Source: Pseudomonadota bacterium
GTDB taxonomy: Bacteria > Myxococcota_A > UBA796 > CAJQPC01
DNA length: 64,000 nt
NCBI GenBank assembly: GCA_024228935.1
Contig: JAAESX010000037.1
Coordinates: 62,001-126,000, forward strand
Direction: 5' to 3'
Positions 8,012-16,322 of the stretch are shown in pieces; position 1 is the first letter of the stretch; each line of letters opens with the position of its first letter. The position numbers and the translations under genes are program-made. Below the pieces are notes generated by a model. That model ran no database searches. It was not told the origin of the DNA and saw only the letters and a list, made by a program, of their open reading frames with translations.

Positions 8012-9346
8012 TCAATCCGACCAGGACACCGCCAGCGTCTCGCCGCGACAGGACAGGGTCGCGCGACCCGCGCCCACATCCAGTCGCGTATCGCGGCCGT
8101 CGCAGGTCGCACCCGATGGTGCGCCGAGCCGCTCGGGGGCCGACACCACGTGGTCCCCGCGGCCCGCATCGGAGAGCGAGACCGTCAGCGTCGTGCCGTC
8201 CCACTCGAAGCCGTCGAGCGTTCCGTCCACCGCCATCGGGAAGGGGCGCGCAAGTCGGTCGGCGACGTGGTCGCGCACCCCGGCCCGGACGTCGTCCTCG
8301 GTGTCGTAGAGCCCCCACTGGCCCTGGCCGAACTCCTCGTAGACCCAGAACGCCCAGCTCGCCCGTCCCGTGTCCATGACGCCCAGCGCGTCGTCCAGCC
8401 AGCGGAGCCCCTCGTCGGTCGAGGGGTCGGCGCCGAACTCGCCGATGAGCAGGGCGGCGCCGTGCTCGTCGGCCTCGTCGAGCATGCCGTCGAAGCTCGA
8501 CTCGAGCTCCTGGAGCGACCCGGGCTCGCCCTGGAACACGCCGGTGTAGAGGTGCGGCGCATAGACCGCGTTGTCGTGCGGGAACGGGGTGTCGATCTCG
8601 GTGAAGTCGACCAGGTTGCGGAAGCTGTCCGGCTCGAAGAGGACCATCACGTCGGGGTCCTCGGCGCGGACGGCGGTCGCGATGGCGTCGTGGAGCGCGT
8701 CCAGTCCGGCCCGGTCGCCGAGCGGGACCGGCTCGTTCTGGAGCTCGAGGCCGATGGCACCCGGGTGCTCGGCGAAGTGGGGGGCCAGCAGCGTGCCGAG
8801 CTCGGCGTACTCGTCGTGGAGTCCCTCCTCGTTGGCGTACAGCGAGGCGAACGCCGCCAGGACCTGGGCGCTCGTGCGGCGCTCGTCCAGGTCCTCGAGG
8901 GGACCTTCGAGCAGCTCGTCGGGCGCCGGAACGATGGCCCACAGGGGCGCTCCGTCCTCGCCGATGTCCTTGCCGTAGGCGTCCTGGTGCAGGTCGACCA
9001 GCGTGTAGACGCCATGCGCGTGGCAGTCGTCGACCAGGCCGAAGACCGCGTCCACGTAGTCCAGGTCGTAGGCGTCCCGTTCGGGCTCGAGCGCGCTCCA
9101 GTTGATGGGCAGGCGCAGCAGGTTCATGCCCAGGTCCTCGGCCAGGACACGGCAGTCGTCCGGCCCGAAGGCGGGGAGGGTCTCCAGGGGGACGCGGCCG
9201 TCGTCGAACGTGACGTCGAACAGGCCCTCGACGCGGGCGTTCACGCCGCGCAGGACGAGCTCTCGGCCGAGCTCGTCGAACAGGCGGCCGTCGGCCTCGT
9301 GGACACGTCCGGCGGGTTCGGTGCAGGCGAGGGAGAGCAGGAGCAT
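8012..9346 (-). CDS. GH5 glycoside hydrolase lipoprotein, endoglycosylceramidase-like
   Basis: The 444-residue protein starts MLLLSLACTE (lipobox Cys8). It folds as a family 5 TIM barrel: LRGVNARVEG, LGMNLLRLPINWSALEP, YTLVDLHQDAYGK, the acid/base motif ELQNEP (Glu205) and the nucleophile motif LIGEFG (Glu303). The DLHQDAYGK segment and overall spacing are typical of endoglycosylceramidases and related cellulases. Those enzymes cleave glycans from glycolipids or cut beta-glucans. It is probably surface-anchored and may act on environmental or prey glycolipids; that substrate is an inference. A C-terminal beta-sandwich of about 80 residues ends the protein. Confidence 0.87.
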   Translation of the reverse strand: MLLLSLACTEPAGRVHEADGRLFDELGRELVLRGVNARVEGLFDVTFDDGRVPLETLPAFGPDDCRVLAEDLGMNLLRLPINWSALEPERDAYDLDYVDAVFGLVDDCHAHGVYTLVDLHQDAYGKDIGEDGAPLWAIVPAPDELLEGPLEDLDERRTSAQVLAAFASLYANEEGLHDEYAELGTLLAPHFAEHPGAIGLELQNEPVPLGDRAGLDALHDAIATAVRAEDPDVMVLFEPDSFRNLVDFTEIDTPFPHDNAVYAPHLYTGVFQGEPGSLQELESSFDGMLDEADEHGAALLIGEFGADPSTDEGLRWLDDALGVMDTGRASWAFWVYEEFGQGQWGLYDTEDDVRAGVRDHVADRLARPFPMAVDGTLDGFEWDGTTLTVSLSDAGRGDHVVSAPERLGAPSGATCDGRDTRLDVGAGRATLSCRGETLAVSWSD

Positions 9347-9352
9347 GGCGGT

Positions 9353-9358
9353 CCTCTA
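9353..9358 (-). promoter_or_regulatory. Possible -10 box TAGAGG, leaderless spacing
   Basis: On the minus strand TAGAGG ends 6 nt before the ATG at 9346. The same hexamer and spacing recur before the M23 peptidase gene at 38427. Confidence 0.4.
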
Positions 9359-9372
9359 TCCCTGTGGCGCGG

Positions 9373-9378
9373 TAGGGT
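9373..9378 (+). promoter_or_regulatory. Probable -10 box TAGGGT
   Basis: TAGGGT ends 7 nt before the GTG at 9386 of the broken FHA gene. GGTAGGGTCCG is shared with the promoter at 5230. Confidence 0.5.
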
Positions 9379-9385
9379 CCGCGCC

Positions 9386-9840
9386 GTGGGACTGATGCTG
9401 GATGAGAGAGGGGAGCGCGTCGCATGTGGGGCGCGGGTGGTCTTCGGACGCTCGCGACGGTGCGATGTGCAGATCGAGGACGGAGTGGCGAGCACGCCGT
9501 GGTCGCGTGGGATGGCGGGACCTGGGTCGTGCGCGATCTGGGGAGCCGCAACGGGACGTTCGTGGACAACGAGCCGGTCCCGGCTGGGGGCACGCGGCCT
9601 CTCGACGCGGGGGGCGAGCTGAGCATCGCCGGCCGCCGCTGGCAGTTGGTGGACGCCGGCCAGCCGGTGGCCGCCGCGGTGGGGCCGGGAGGCGAGGTGC
9701 TGGAGGTCGTCAGCGGACTCCTGGCGCTGGATGGTCGGGCGGTCCATCAGCTGCTGGGCGGCGGATGGATCGTCGAGGGGCCCGAGGGCTTTGCAGCGGT
9801 CGAGGACGGTCGGGTCCCGAGCGGCGTCGTTCCCAGCGTC
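9386..9840 (+). pseudogene. FHA-domain protein, frameshifted in the phosphothreonine loop
   Basis: From GTG 9386 the frame encodes MGLMLDERGERVACGARVVFGRSRRCDVQIEDGVAS in three short conserved pieces: start, VVFGRSRRC and DVQIED. The domain then continues in another frame with EHAVVAWDGGTWVV and RDLGSRNGTFV. FHA domains read phosphothreonine through the S-R-x-H loop, and exactly that loop is lost. The break is explained by a 7-nt deletion between two GCGAG copies near 9491. The second frame runs on without a stop into the antisense of the facing kinase gene. The 3' end is therefore uncertain and perhaps deleted; the end given here is where coding character fades. Confidence 0.6.
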
Positions 9841-11222
9841 GCCAGCGAGCGCGGCTCCAGGCGGCGGCCGATCGGCTCGTACCGTTCGAGCTCGACGAGC
9901 GCCCCGGAGGGCTCGGAGTCCACGCGCACCGTGCCTTGCGCCACTCGGTGTGTCGCCCCTGGGTGTCGTGGCTGCGGAGGAGCGTGGAGTACCGCAGCTG
10001 CAGCCGGGCGTCGCCTCCCAGCTCGGCCGCCTCGAGCCGGGCTCGGTAGTGGTCGGCCAGGCGCTCCTCTGCGGCGCCCAGGGTGGGGTCCTCGCGCAAG
10101 GCGCGCTGGAGTCCGGCGATGTAGCGGGTCTCGATTCGCTCGGCGTCGTCGTCGAGTGACTCCGCCTCGTCCTGCAGCGCCCAGCCCGGCTACTTCTGGT
10201 CGGTTGGGGCCCAGGGCTCCAGGCCGTCCAGGAGCGCGGCGGCTTGCTCGCGCAGCGTCGTGGACCGCTCGCGCAGAGCGAGCGCGTCGGACCGCAGCGA
10301 CGCGGTCTCCTCGAGCAAGGCCTGGGCTCGCGCTCGGCGTGCGGTCCCGTCGAGCCATGCCTGGATGTCGTCTGCGAACTCGCGCGCGCTGCCGCGCTGG
10401 TCGGACTCGGTCGGAGAGCGCGCGCTCGACGAGCGCGTGGAGCTCCTGTGGCACGCCGGGCCGGTCTGTCGCGGTCAAGATCCGGACCCCGTGGCGCTGG
10501 GGTGGGCGGCCCGTCAGCACCTGGTGGAGGCAGGCTCCCAGCGCGAACACATCGCTCCACGGCCCGTGGCGGTCCGGGGTGCCGGCAGCCTGCTCGGGGG
10601 CCATGTACGCGGGCGTGCCCAGGCGCTGCCCGGCTTGGGTCTCTCCGTGGTCGACGGTGTGCTCGATCGGCGTGGCCTCGACCTCGTCGAGGAGCTTCGC
10701 GATGCCCCAGTCGAGCACCAGGATCTGTCCGAACGACCCGGTCATCACGTTGGTGGGCTTCAGGTCGCGGTGGACCACGCCCTTGCTGTGCGCGAAGGCG
10801 ACGACCTCGGCGACCGAGGCCAGGGCTTGGACCAGGCGGCGAGTCGGCCACGTCTTGGCGACCTCGTGCAGCGTGGCTCCTTCGACCACACGCATCGTGA
10901 ACCACAAGCGACCGTCCTCGAGGACCCCCAGGTCGTGGACTTGCACGATGCCGGGGTGCTGGAGCGTGGCTATCAGTCGGGCCTCGGTCTCGAAGTGTCG
11001 CCGGAGCTGCCGCCTGCGGGCGACGCCGAAGTGGGTGATCTTGCAGGTGACGAAGCGCTTGAGGTGCGTGTCCTCGACGCGCCAGACCTCGCCGAACCCG
11101 CCCTCGCCCAAGCGGTCGAGCGCCTGGTAGCGGTCCGGCAGCCCCAGGGTGTCCGAGCGCACGTCCGGCTCGAGGTCCGCGGTCGGCGGAGAGCCCCAGG
11201 TCCCCTTGTCGTCACCTGTCAC
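9747..11222 (-). pseudogene. Ser/Thr protein kinase with PEGA-like tail, several inactivating lesions
   Basis: GTG 11222 starts a Hanks-type kinase: GEGGFGEVW (about 39-47), Lys61, HRDLKPTN (His151-Asp153), DWG in place of DFG (Asp171) and GTPAYMAPEQ. Near 10425 the frame shifts (RALS continues as PTESDQRGSAREFADDIQAW in another frame). A TAG interrupts that frame at 10190-10192. Near 9990 a second shift leads to GTVRVDSEPSGALVELERYE, a PEGA-like domain. Homology fades near 9816 and the first stop is at 9747. Related kinases continue with a longer effector domain, so the 3' end looks truncated. The catalytic domain is intact up to the shift. Confidence 0.7.
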
Positions 11223-11228
11223 GGAGCC

Positions 11229-11234
11229 ATCGTA
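11229..11234 (-). promoter_or_regulatory. Probable -10 box TACGAT, leaderless spacing
   Basis: TACGAT on the minus strand ends 6 nt before the GTG at 11222, within the 13-nt gap after the radical SAM gene. The identical hexamer and gap occur at 12612-12617. Confidence 0.45.
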
Positions 11235-11235
11235 C

Positions 11236-12405
11236 TCAATCGGGCAGCTGGGCCTGCAGGACGACGCGCTCGACCCCGATGGCCTCGGCCAGACGCAGGG
11301 TGTCGATGTCCGAGGGTCCATCGACGCCGAGCGTGATGCCCGTCGCGTGGCTCTGCAGGTGACGGCGGGCACGCGCCAGGGTCTTCCGGTCCGCTGGGTC
11401 CCACCGGAGCGCGATGTCCGTCACGCCTGACTCGAGCGCATCCCAGCGGTGCTCCATCCGCTGCCAGCGCGTGGCGCCCTGGTCCTGGAGGCGCGGGCCG
11501 GTCCAGGGCGGGGTCTTCTCGAGCGGGGCCGCGAGCCCGGAGCCACCCCGATGCGTCCAGTACGCGTGCCAGGCACCACCGCACCGAGGACGCCAGGCAC
11601 AGCTCCGACACGGGGCGCCGTGAGACTTGTTGCCGTGGTTGTCGAGGCCCGGTCCGGTCGCGGCGTCGAGCGCCTCGACCGAGTGCTCGACGTCCTCGTC
11701 CCAGCCCGCGCAGAGCGGAAGGCCGCAGTAGGGGTTCAGCAAGGTGATGCCGTGCTGTTCGGCCCTCTGGCGAGCGGCTCGGATGCCCGGTCCGAGGACG
11801 GCGTAGTCGGGCAGCAGGTCGAGGTGGTCGCGCGCTCGACCGTGGGGCTGGACCGCGGAGAGGCTGATGTGCCGGACCCGGGCGAGGCGCTCGGCCACGA
11901 AGTCGACATAGGCAGGCACCCGGCCCTGGGTCTGCGCGGCGAAGACCGGGTTGAGGGTGACGGCGATCCCGGCGTCGAGCAGCGCGTCGATGCCGGCGAG
12001 GCAGCGGGGGAAGGCGCCGGCCAGTCCGGCCAGCTCGTCGTGCAGCTCTGGGACGTCGGAGAGCAGGCTCACGAAGGCGCTCGTGACCCCGGCCTCGGCG
12101 AGCTCCTGGGCCCGCTCGGGCGTGAGCAGCACCGCGTTGGTCTGGACCTCGATGTGGACCAGGCCGAGCTCCTTGGCGCGCTGGACCAGGGTGACGAGGC
12201 GGGCGCGCAGGAGCGTGGGCTCGCCGCCGCTGATGGTCAGGGTCTTCTCGCCTGCGGCGACGAACTCCTGGAGCTGGGCCTCGATCTCGTCGTCCGGCGT
12301 CGGCCTCGACGGGAAGTCCTCGGCCGGCACATTGCAGAACGGGCACCGCTCGTTGCACGCCATCGTGAGCCGCACGAGGCCCTTGGCGCGGTGGCTCTCC
12401 TCCAT
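11236..12405 (-). CDS. Radical SAM/SPASM-like protein
   Basis: 389 residues. CNERCPFC (Cys17, 21, 24) is the CxxxCxxC cluster motif of radical SAM enzymes, followed by the SAM-binding ISGGEPTL and a strand LVHIEVQTNAVLL. The C-terminal half has further Cys pairs (NPYCGLPLC, CRSCAWRPRCGG) that resemble a SPASM or twitch auxiliary Fe-S domain. Such enzymes mature peptides or act as anaerobic-sulfatase-type maturases. No precursor peptide or target gene is recognisable nearby. The ATG at 12405 overlaps the stop of the upstream small membrane gene in TGATG, so the two are probably co-translated. Reaction unknown. Confidence 0.82.
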   Translation of the reverse strand: MEESHRAKGLVRLTMACNERCPFCNVPAEDFPSRPTPDDEIEAQLQEFVAAGEKTLTISGGEPTLLRARLVTLVQRAKELGLVHIEVQTNAVLLTPERAQELAEAGVTSAFVSLLSDVPELHDELAGLAGAFPRCLAGIDALLDAGIAVTLNPVFAAQTQGRVPAYVDFVAERLARVRHISLSAVQPHGRARDHLDLLPDYAVLGPGIRAARQRAEQHGITLLNPYCGLPLCAGWDEDVEHSVEALDAATGPGLDNHGNKSHGAPCRSCAWRPRCGGAWHAYWTHRGGSGLAAPLEKTPPWTGPRLQDQGATRWQRMEHRWDALESGVTDIALRWDPADRKTLARARRHLQSHATGITLGVDGPSDIDTLRLAEAIGVERVVLQAQLPD

Positions 12406-12605
12406 CAGCGCTTGACGAACAGCGCGATCCCGATGACGGCAGCCCCGAGCACGCACACCACAGTGCCCTGGATGACCGCGGTCATCGGGTCGAAGGCACA
12501 GACCTCGGCGTGGTCTCGGATGACATGGGTCATCGCGGGCGGGCAGATCGCGGGCCCCGGCATGATGGCGTCGGCCCAGGCGGTGTTCACGAGCAGCAGG
12601 AGCAT
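12405..12605 (-). CDS. Small exported single-pass membrane protein
   Basis: 66 residues. A short signal peptide (MLLLLVNTAWA, cleavage before DAIMPGP) is followed by a Cys-containing loop (AICPPAMTHVIRDHAEVCAF) and one membrane helix near the C-terminus (VVCVLGAAVIGIALF) ending in KR. The Pro/Cys/His pattern resembles small exported proteins of myxobacteria of unknown role. It overlaps the radical SAM gene by one base and has its own -10 box. It might be a substrate or partner of that enzyme, but only proximity suggests this. Confidence 0.6.
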   Translation of the reverse strand: MLLLLVNTAWADAIMPGPAICPPAMTHVIRDHAEVCAFDPMTAVIQGTVVCVLGAAVIGIALFVKR

Positions 12606-12611
12606 GCCCGC

Positions 12612-12617
12612 ATCGTA
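12612..12617 (-). promoter_or_regulatory. Probable -10 box TACGAT, leaderless spacing
   Basis: TACGAT ends 6 nt before the ATG at 12605 on the minus strand. There is no Shine-Dalgarno sequence in the gap. Confidence 0.5.
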
Positions 12618-12624
12618 CCCGGGC

Positions 12625-14010
12625 TCAGCCTGCGGCGGTCTCTGTCTGGGGCTCGGGCGGGGCCGGCTGGCCGAGGGTCAGGTCGCTCATCGCGAACCGT
12701 GTGCGCTTGAGCACGTGGAAGAGGACTCCGAACGCGACGACCGCCACGTTCAGGTTGACCAGCACCGTGACGATGGTCGTGCCGGCGATGATGCCGATCT
12801 GCGCGTTCGTCACGAGCTTCTTGTCGGACCGGAGCGAGCGCCACCAGGCGCCGAGGGCCTCCCAGTCCATGACGTCGTAGCCGACCTTCAACAGGATGCC
12901 GGTGAAGACGGCCTTGGGGATGAGCTGCAGGGCGCCTTGGAAGATGAGCATCTCGACGATGACGAAGACACCGACCAGGACGCCGGCGATACGCATCGTG
13001 GCGTTCTCGTTCAGGATGAGGACCGACCGGATGGTCGCCTGGGCGCCGGGGATGCCGCCGAACAGGGCGATGACGCCGTTGGCGACGCCCTGGGCCGCGA
13101 GCTCCTTGTTCTGCTTGGTCTCTTCCTTCTTGTTGAACATGCGGGTCGCCATCTTGTCGACGACGAGGCTGGTCAGCAGGGTGTCGAGGTAGGCCAGCAT
13201 CGCGAGGTTCAGCGCGAAGGGAAGGGCCGCGAACAGGATGGGGCCGGACCAGTCCGTGGGAAACTGGCCCTCGAACAGGCCGCTCACGTCCGCCAGGCTC
13301 GAGACGGCGGCGAGCGAGATGAACTCGACCTGGTCCGTGGTCAGCCCGATGGCCTGGACTCCGGCGGTCACCACGACGATGGCGAACAGCGCGCCCGGGA
13401 TGAAGGCCAGGAACTTCGGGGCCTTCTTGAGCAGCGGCTTGAAGACGAAGCAAAGGGCCAGCGTGACGCCGGCGATGGCGACGTTCAGCATGAGCTCGCC
13501 GCCGATGGCCGTGTGGTCGCCCAGGCCGAAGAGCTTGCCGAACTCGGCGATGAGGATGAGGACGGCGATGCCGTTCATGAACCCCGAGATGACGACCTTG
13601 GGGACCAGCTGGATGAACCGGCCGAGGCGGAAGACGGCCATCAGCAGCAGGAGCGCGCCGGTCAGCAGGAAGACCTGGTTGATGAACTGCTGCTGGTCGA
13701 CTCCCGCGCCGTTGAGCGTGCCGGCGAGGTCACCGGTCGTGGCGGCCAGGACGACCGCGGCGGTCACCGCGGTCATCGGGGCCGTCGGACCCGAGCACTG
13801 GACCCGGGTGCCGCCCAGGAGGCTGGTGATCAGGGCGATCACGCCGGCAGACAGGATGCCGATGAAGGCGCCGTTGGGGCGGCCGCTGGCGATGCCGAAT
13901 GCGGCCCCCAGGCTGATCGCGACGAAGCTGACGGTCAGCCCGGCGAGGACGTTCTTCAGCAGGCTCTGGGCGTCGAACTTCGGGCCTTCGACGGCTGGTT
14001 CGGCGTTCAC
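12625..14010 (-). CDS. SulP-family anion permease lacking a STAS domain
   Basis: About 461 residues with around ten to twelve membrane helices. The N-terminal SulP core is clear (LAGLTVSFVAISLGAAFGIA, GGTRVQCSGPTAPMT, FMNGIAVLILI). Family members import sulfate, bicarbonate or other anions; the substrate cannot be read from sequence. The C-terminus ends shortly after the last helix (MSDLTLGQPAPPEPQ), so the usual cytoplasmic STAS domain is absent. The GTG at 14010 was chosen because AAGGAGG lies 7 nt upstream; an ATG at 14070 would add 20 polar residues over the promoter region. A LysR-type gene is divergent 97 nt away and may control it. Confidence 0.87.
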   Translation of the reverse strand: MNAEPAVEGPKFDAQSLLKNVLAGLTVSFVAISLGAAFGIASGRPNGAFIGILSAGVIALITSLLGGTRVQCSGPTAPMTAVTAAVVLAATTGDLAGTLNGAGVDQQQFINQVFLLTGALLLLMAVFRLGRFIQLVPKVVISGFMNGIAVLILIAEFGKLFGLGDHTAIGGELMLNVAIAGVTLALCFVFKPLLKKAPKFLAFIPGALFAIVVVTAGVQAIGLTTDQVEFISLAAVSSLADVSGLFEGQFPTDWSGPILFAALPFALNLAMLAYLDTLLTSLVVDKMATRMFNKKEETKQNKELAAQGVANGVIALFGGIPGAQATIRSVLILNENATMRIAGVLVGVFVIVEMLIFQGALQLIPKAVFTGILLKVGYDVMDWEALGAWWRSLRSDKKLVTNAQIGIIAGTTIVTVLVNLNVAVVAFGVLFHVLKRTRFAMSDLTLGQPAPPEPQTETAAG

Positions 14011-14107
14011 GGGCGGACCTCCTTCTCGCTGGCCGTCCTTTATCCGGCGCTCGCTGCTACTTTCGGTCACGTCGAATTTCTGATACGTCTCTCCCGAGGA
14101 CTCTCGG

Positions 14108-15016
14108 ATGGACCTGAACTACCAGTACCTGCGCTATTTCTGGACGGTGGCCCGCGAGGGGAGTGTCACCGCAGCGGCGAAGAGACTCCATCTCGCCCCC
14201 AGCACCGTGAGCGCGCAGGTTCGGCTCCTCCAGGAGGAGCTCGGGCACCCGCTGCTGGAGCGAACAGGCCGCGGCATGCTCCTGACCGAGCACGGCGAGG
14301 TCGTGCTGCGCTATGCGGACGACATCTTCGCCCTGGGCGAAGAGCTCCTGGATGTCATTCGGTCGGACGGCAGGCCACGGCATGCCTACCGGCTGAAGGT
14401 CGGCGTGGCGACCAACCTGCCGAAGACGGTCGCGCTCAGGCTGCTGAGTCCGTGCCTGTCGCTGCCGGACTTCCCGGTCCACCTGGTGGTCAGCGAGGAC
14501 CACGCCGAGCCCCTCATCGGCGCGATGTCGGTCCACCACCTGGACCTCGTCCTGGTCGACAAGGCCGTGGCCATCGGTGTCGGGAGTCAGCTCGAGAGCG
14601 TGCGCCTGGGCGCCTCGGGGGTCTCGTTGATGGCGGCACCAGCGGTCGCCGCCCGGCACCTGGTCGACTTCCCGCGCTCGCTCGACGGGGCGCCGATGCT
14701 GCTCCCGGACTCGGGCTCGGCGATGCGTCGACTGCTCGAGATCTACTTCGCGGACGCCGAGCTGCGCCCACACGTCGTCGCCGAGTTCGCCGACAGCGCG
14801 CTCATGAAGGCGTTCGGTCGAACCGGGCGAGGCATCTTCCCGGTCCCGTCGCTCGTCGCGGACGAGGTCGCCCAGGAGTACGGCGTGGTCGAGCTGGGCC
14901 AGATCGAGGGGCTCGCTGAGACCTTCTATGCGGTCCTGGTGCCGGGCCGCCGAGCCAACCCGGCTGTTTCCGCAATTCTCACATCAGCGCGGCAGATTTT
15001 CGGTTCTATCGAATAA
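14108..15016 (+). CDS. LysR-type regulator, NhaR-like
   Basis: 302 residues. The N-terminal winged helix reads MDLNYQYLRYFWTVAREGSV, then AAAKRLHLAPSTVSAQVRLL and LLERTGRGMLLTEHG. This pattern is closest to the NhaR branch of LysR regulators, which activate cation antiporter genes. A periplasmic-binding-protein-like effector domain follows from about residue 90. The ATG has GAGGA upstream. It is divergent from the SulP permease, the usual arrangement for a LysR regulator and its target. Control of anion or ion transport is therefore inferred; the effector is unknown. Confidence 0.87.
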   Translation: MDLNYQYLRYFWTVAREGSVTAAAKRLHLAPSTVSAQVRLLQEELGHPLLERTGRGMLLTEHGEVVLRYADDIFALGEELLDVIRSDGRPRHAYRLKVGVATNLPKTVALRLLSPCLSLPDFPVHLVVSEDHAEPLIGAMSVHHLDLVLVDKAVAIGVGSQLESVRLGASGVSLMAAPAVAARHLVDFPRSLDGAPMLLPDSGSAMRRLLEIYFADAELRPHVVAEFADSALMKAFGRTGRGIFPVPSLVADEVAQEYGVVELGQIEGLAETFYAVLVPGRRANPAVSAILTSARQIFGSIE

Positions 15017-15144
15017 TGGCTTCGTGACATTGCGCTGGGATGGCCGGGTTTCGCTGTGCCCGCGGGCCCCCTGGCGTCATCGGGGTGTCATCCGACCCAC
15101 GCGCGTGGCCGATATCAACCGGTCGTTCGATTCACGGAGTCCCG

Positions 15145-15762
15145 ATGTCGCTGCTCGTCCTGGCGTGTGCCACCCCCACCTCGACCGCCCCTCTGGACTC
15201 GCTGTCCGACAGCGCGGTCGTGATCTCGGCCACCGACGAGGTCACCGCGCTCCTGGCCGGTCGGTTCGACAGCGCGGATCAGGCGGCCGAGGACTTCAGC
15301 TACTACGCGGTCTCGCTCGTCGCGTGCCCCGTCGACGCGCCGGAGCTCGGCGAGCACGTCCTCTACATCGAGCAGGCGCTGGTCGAGACCCTGGACAGCC
15401 CGTACCGCCAGCGGCTGTACGTCGTGACCCCCGAGGGGGAGCAGGTCCGGAGCGCGATCTACGAGCTCGACCGGCCGAAGAAGGCCGTCGGCCTGTGCGA
15501 CGAGGACAGCGTGCGCACCTACACCGCAGACGAGGCCATCGAGCGGGTGGGCTGCGACGTGCTGCTCTCCCGCGACGGCGACGCCTGGGTGGGCGAGACC
15601 GGGAACGAGAGCTGCCCGTCCGACCTCAACGGCGCCAGCTGGGCCACGAGCAAGGTCCGCCTCGAGTCCGACCGCATCGAGTCCTGGGACCAGGGATGGG
15701 ACGGCGAGGGCGAGCAGATCTGGGGCGCCACCGCGGGCGCGTACGTCTTCTTGCGGCGCTGA
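15145..15762 (+). CDS. CpcT/CpeT-like (DUF1001) lipoprotein
   Basis: 205 residues, starting MSLLVLACATP with lipobox Cys8. The body matches the CpcT/CpeT barrel: LLAGRFDSADQAAED, SLVACPV, LYIEQAL, PYRQRLYVV, VGCDVLLSRDGDAWVGET, C-x-S, and the final IESWDQGWDGEGEQIWG. In cyanobacteria this fold attaches bilins to phycobiliproteins. In non-phototrophs it is a secreted protein of unknown role, so lyase activity should not be assumed. The start was placed at the ATG giving the lipoprotein signal, which has a CGGAG nearby. It converges on the next gene with no gap. Confidence 0.78.
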   Translation: MSLLVLACATPTSTAPLDSLSDSAVVISATDEVTALLAGRFDSADQAAEDFSYYAVSLVACPVDAPELGEHVLYIEQALVETLDSPYRQRLYVVTPEGEQVRSAIYELDRPKKAVGLCDEDSVRTYTADEAIERVGCDVLLSRDGDAWVGETGNESCPSDLNGASWATSKVRLESDRIESWDQGWDGEGEQIWGATAGAYVFLRR

Positions 15763-16251
15763 CTACAGCGAGGCGTTGTAGGCGTCGACGCGCGCGTTGG
15801 CCTCGGCCTCGTCGAGCCAGCTGCTGGGGGGCTCCTCGTCGACGCTACCGCCACCCGAGCCGACGACCACGATGCCCACGCCCACGGCGCCGACGATGCC
15901 GCCGTACGTCTCGGCATCCTCGATGGGGAGCTGGGTCATCGCGGCCCCGGCGCCGCCGACACCCAGGCCGAGCACCCCGTACTTCAGGGCACGCCGGCGA
16001 AGGGTGCGCTGCTCCTTCTGCAGGCTCTGCAGGAGCTCGTGGTCGCCGGTGACCTCGGCGAACTCCCAGGCGGACAGCTCGGTGCCTCCTTGCTCGATGA
16101 CCCACCAGCGGCTCGCGAGCTCGACCTTCTCGGCGGTCGTGTTGACCTGGTCGCCGTTGACCTCGCTCGAGTACGCGATGGCGTCGCGGCGGGTGTCGTG
16201 CACGACGACCTTCAACGGGGTGGCGTGGCAGAGAGAGATGAGCGCCAGCAT
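15763..16251 (-). CDS. Exported membrane protein of unknown function
   Basis: 162 residues. The signal peptide is very short (MLALISLCHA, cleavage before TP), followed by a polar domain that includes RWWVIEQGGTELSAWEF. Two glycine-rich hydrophobic segments follow (YGVLGLGVGGAGAAM and GGIVGAVGVGIVVVG). Similar Gly-rich helix pairs close the C-termini of the PEGA/TPR proteins at 46620 and 56010, suggesting a shared membrane module. The ATG has AGGAGG 5 nt upstream. The function is not recognised. Confidence 0.6.
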   Translation of the reverse strand: MLALISLCHATPLKVVVHDTRRDAIAYSSEVNGDQVNTTAEKVELASRWWVIEQGGTELSAWEFAEVTGDHELLQSLQKEQRTLRRRALKYGVLGLGVGGAGAAMTQLPIEDAETYGGIVGAVGVGIVVVGSGGGSVDEEPPSSWLDEAEANARVDAYNASL

Positions 16252-16305
16252 GGGACCTCCTGTGTGGCTTCAGGAGTACGTCCAGCCCGACGCGACGGGA
16301 TCGGA

Positions 16306-16322
16306 AGGAGTTCAGAACTCCT
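16306..16322. promoter_or_regulatory. Perfect 17-bp dyad upstream of the exported membrane protein gene
   Basis: AGGAGTTC, a single A, then GAACTCCT: two 8-bp arms around one base. It overlaps the end of the decayed kinase-WD40 gene and lies 55 nt upstream of the start at 16251. The close spacing resembles an operator more than a terminator, as the loop is too short for an RNA hairpin. No regulator is assigned. Confidence 0.35.

Noticed and set aside
14011..14070. Longer start for the SulP gene at ATG 14070
   Set aside because: GTG 14010 has AAGGAGG at ideal spacing, and the extension would cover the divergent promoter.
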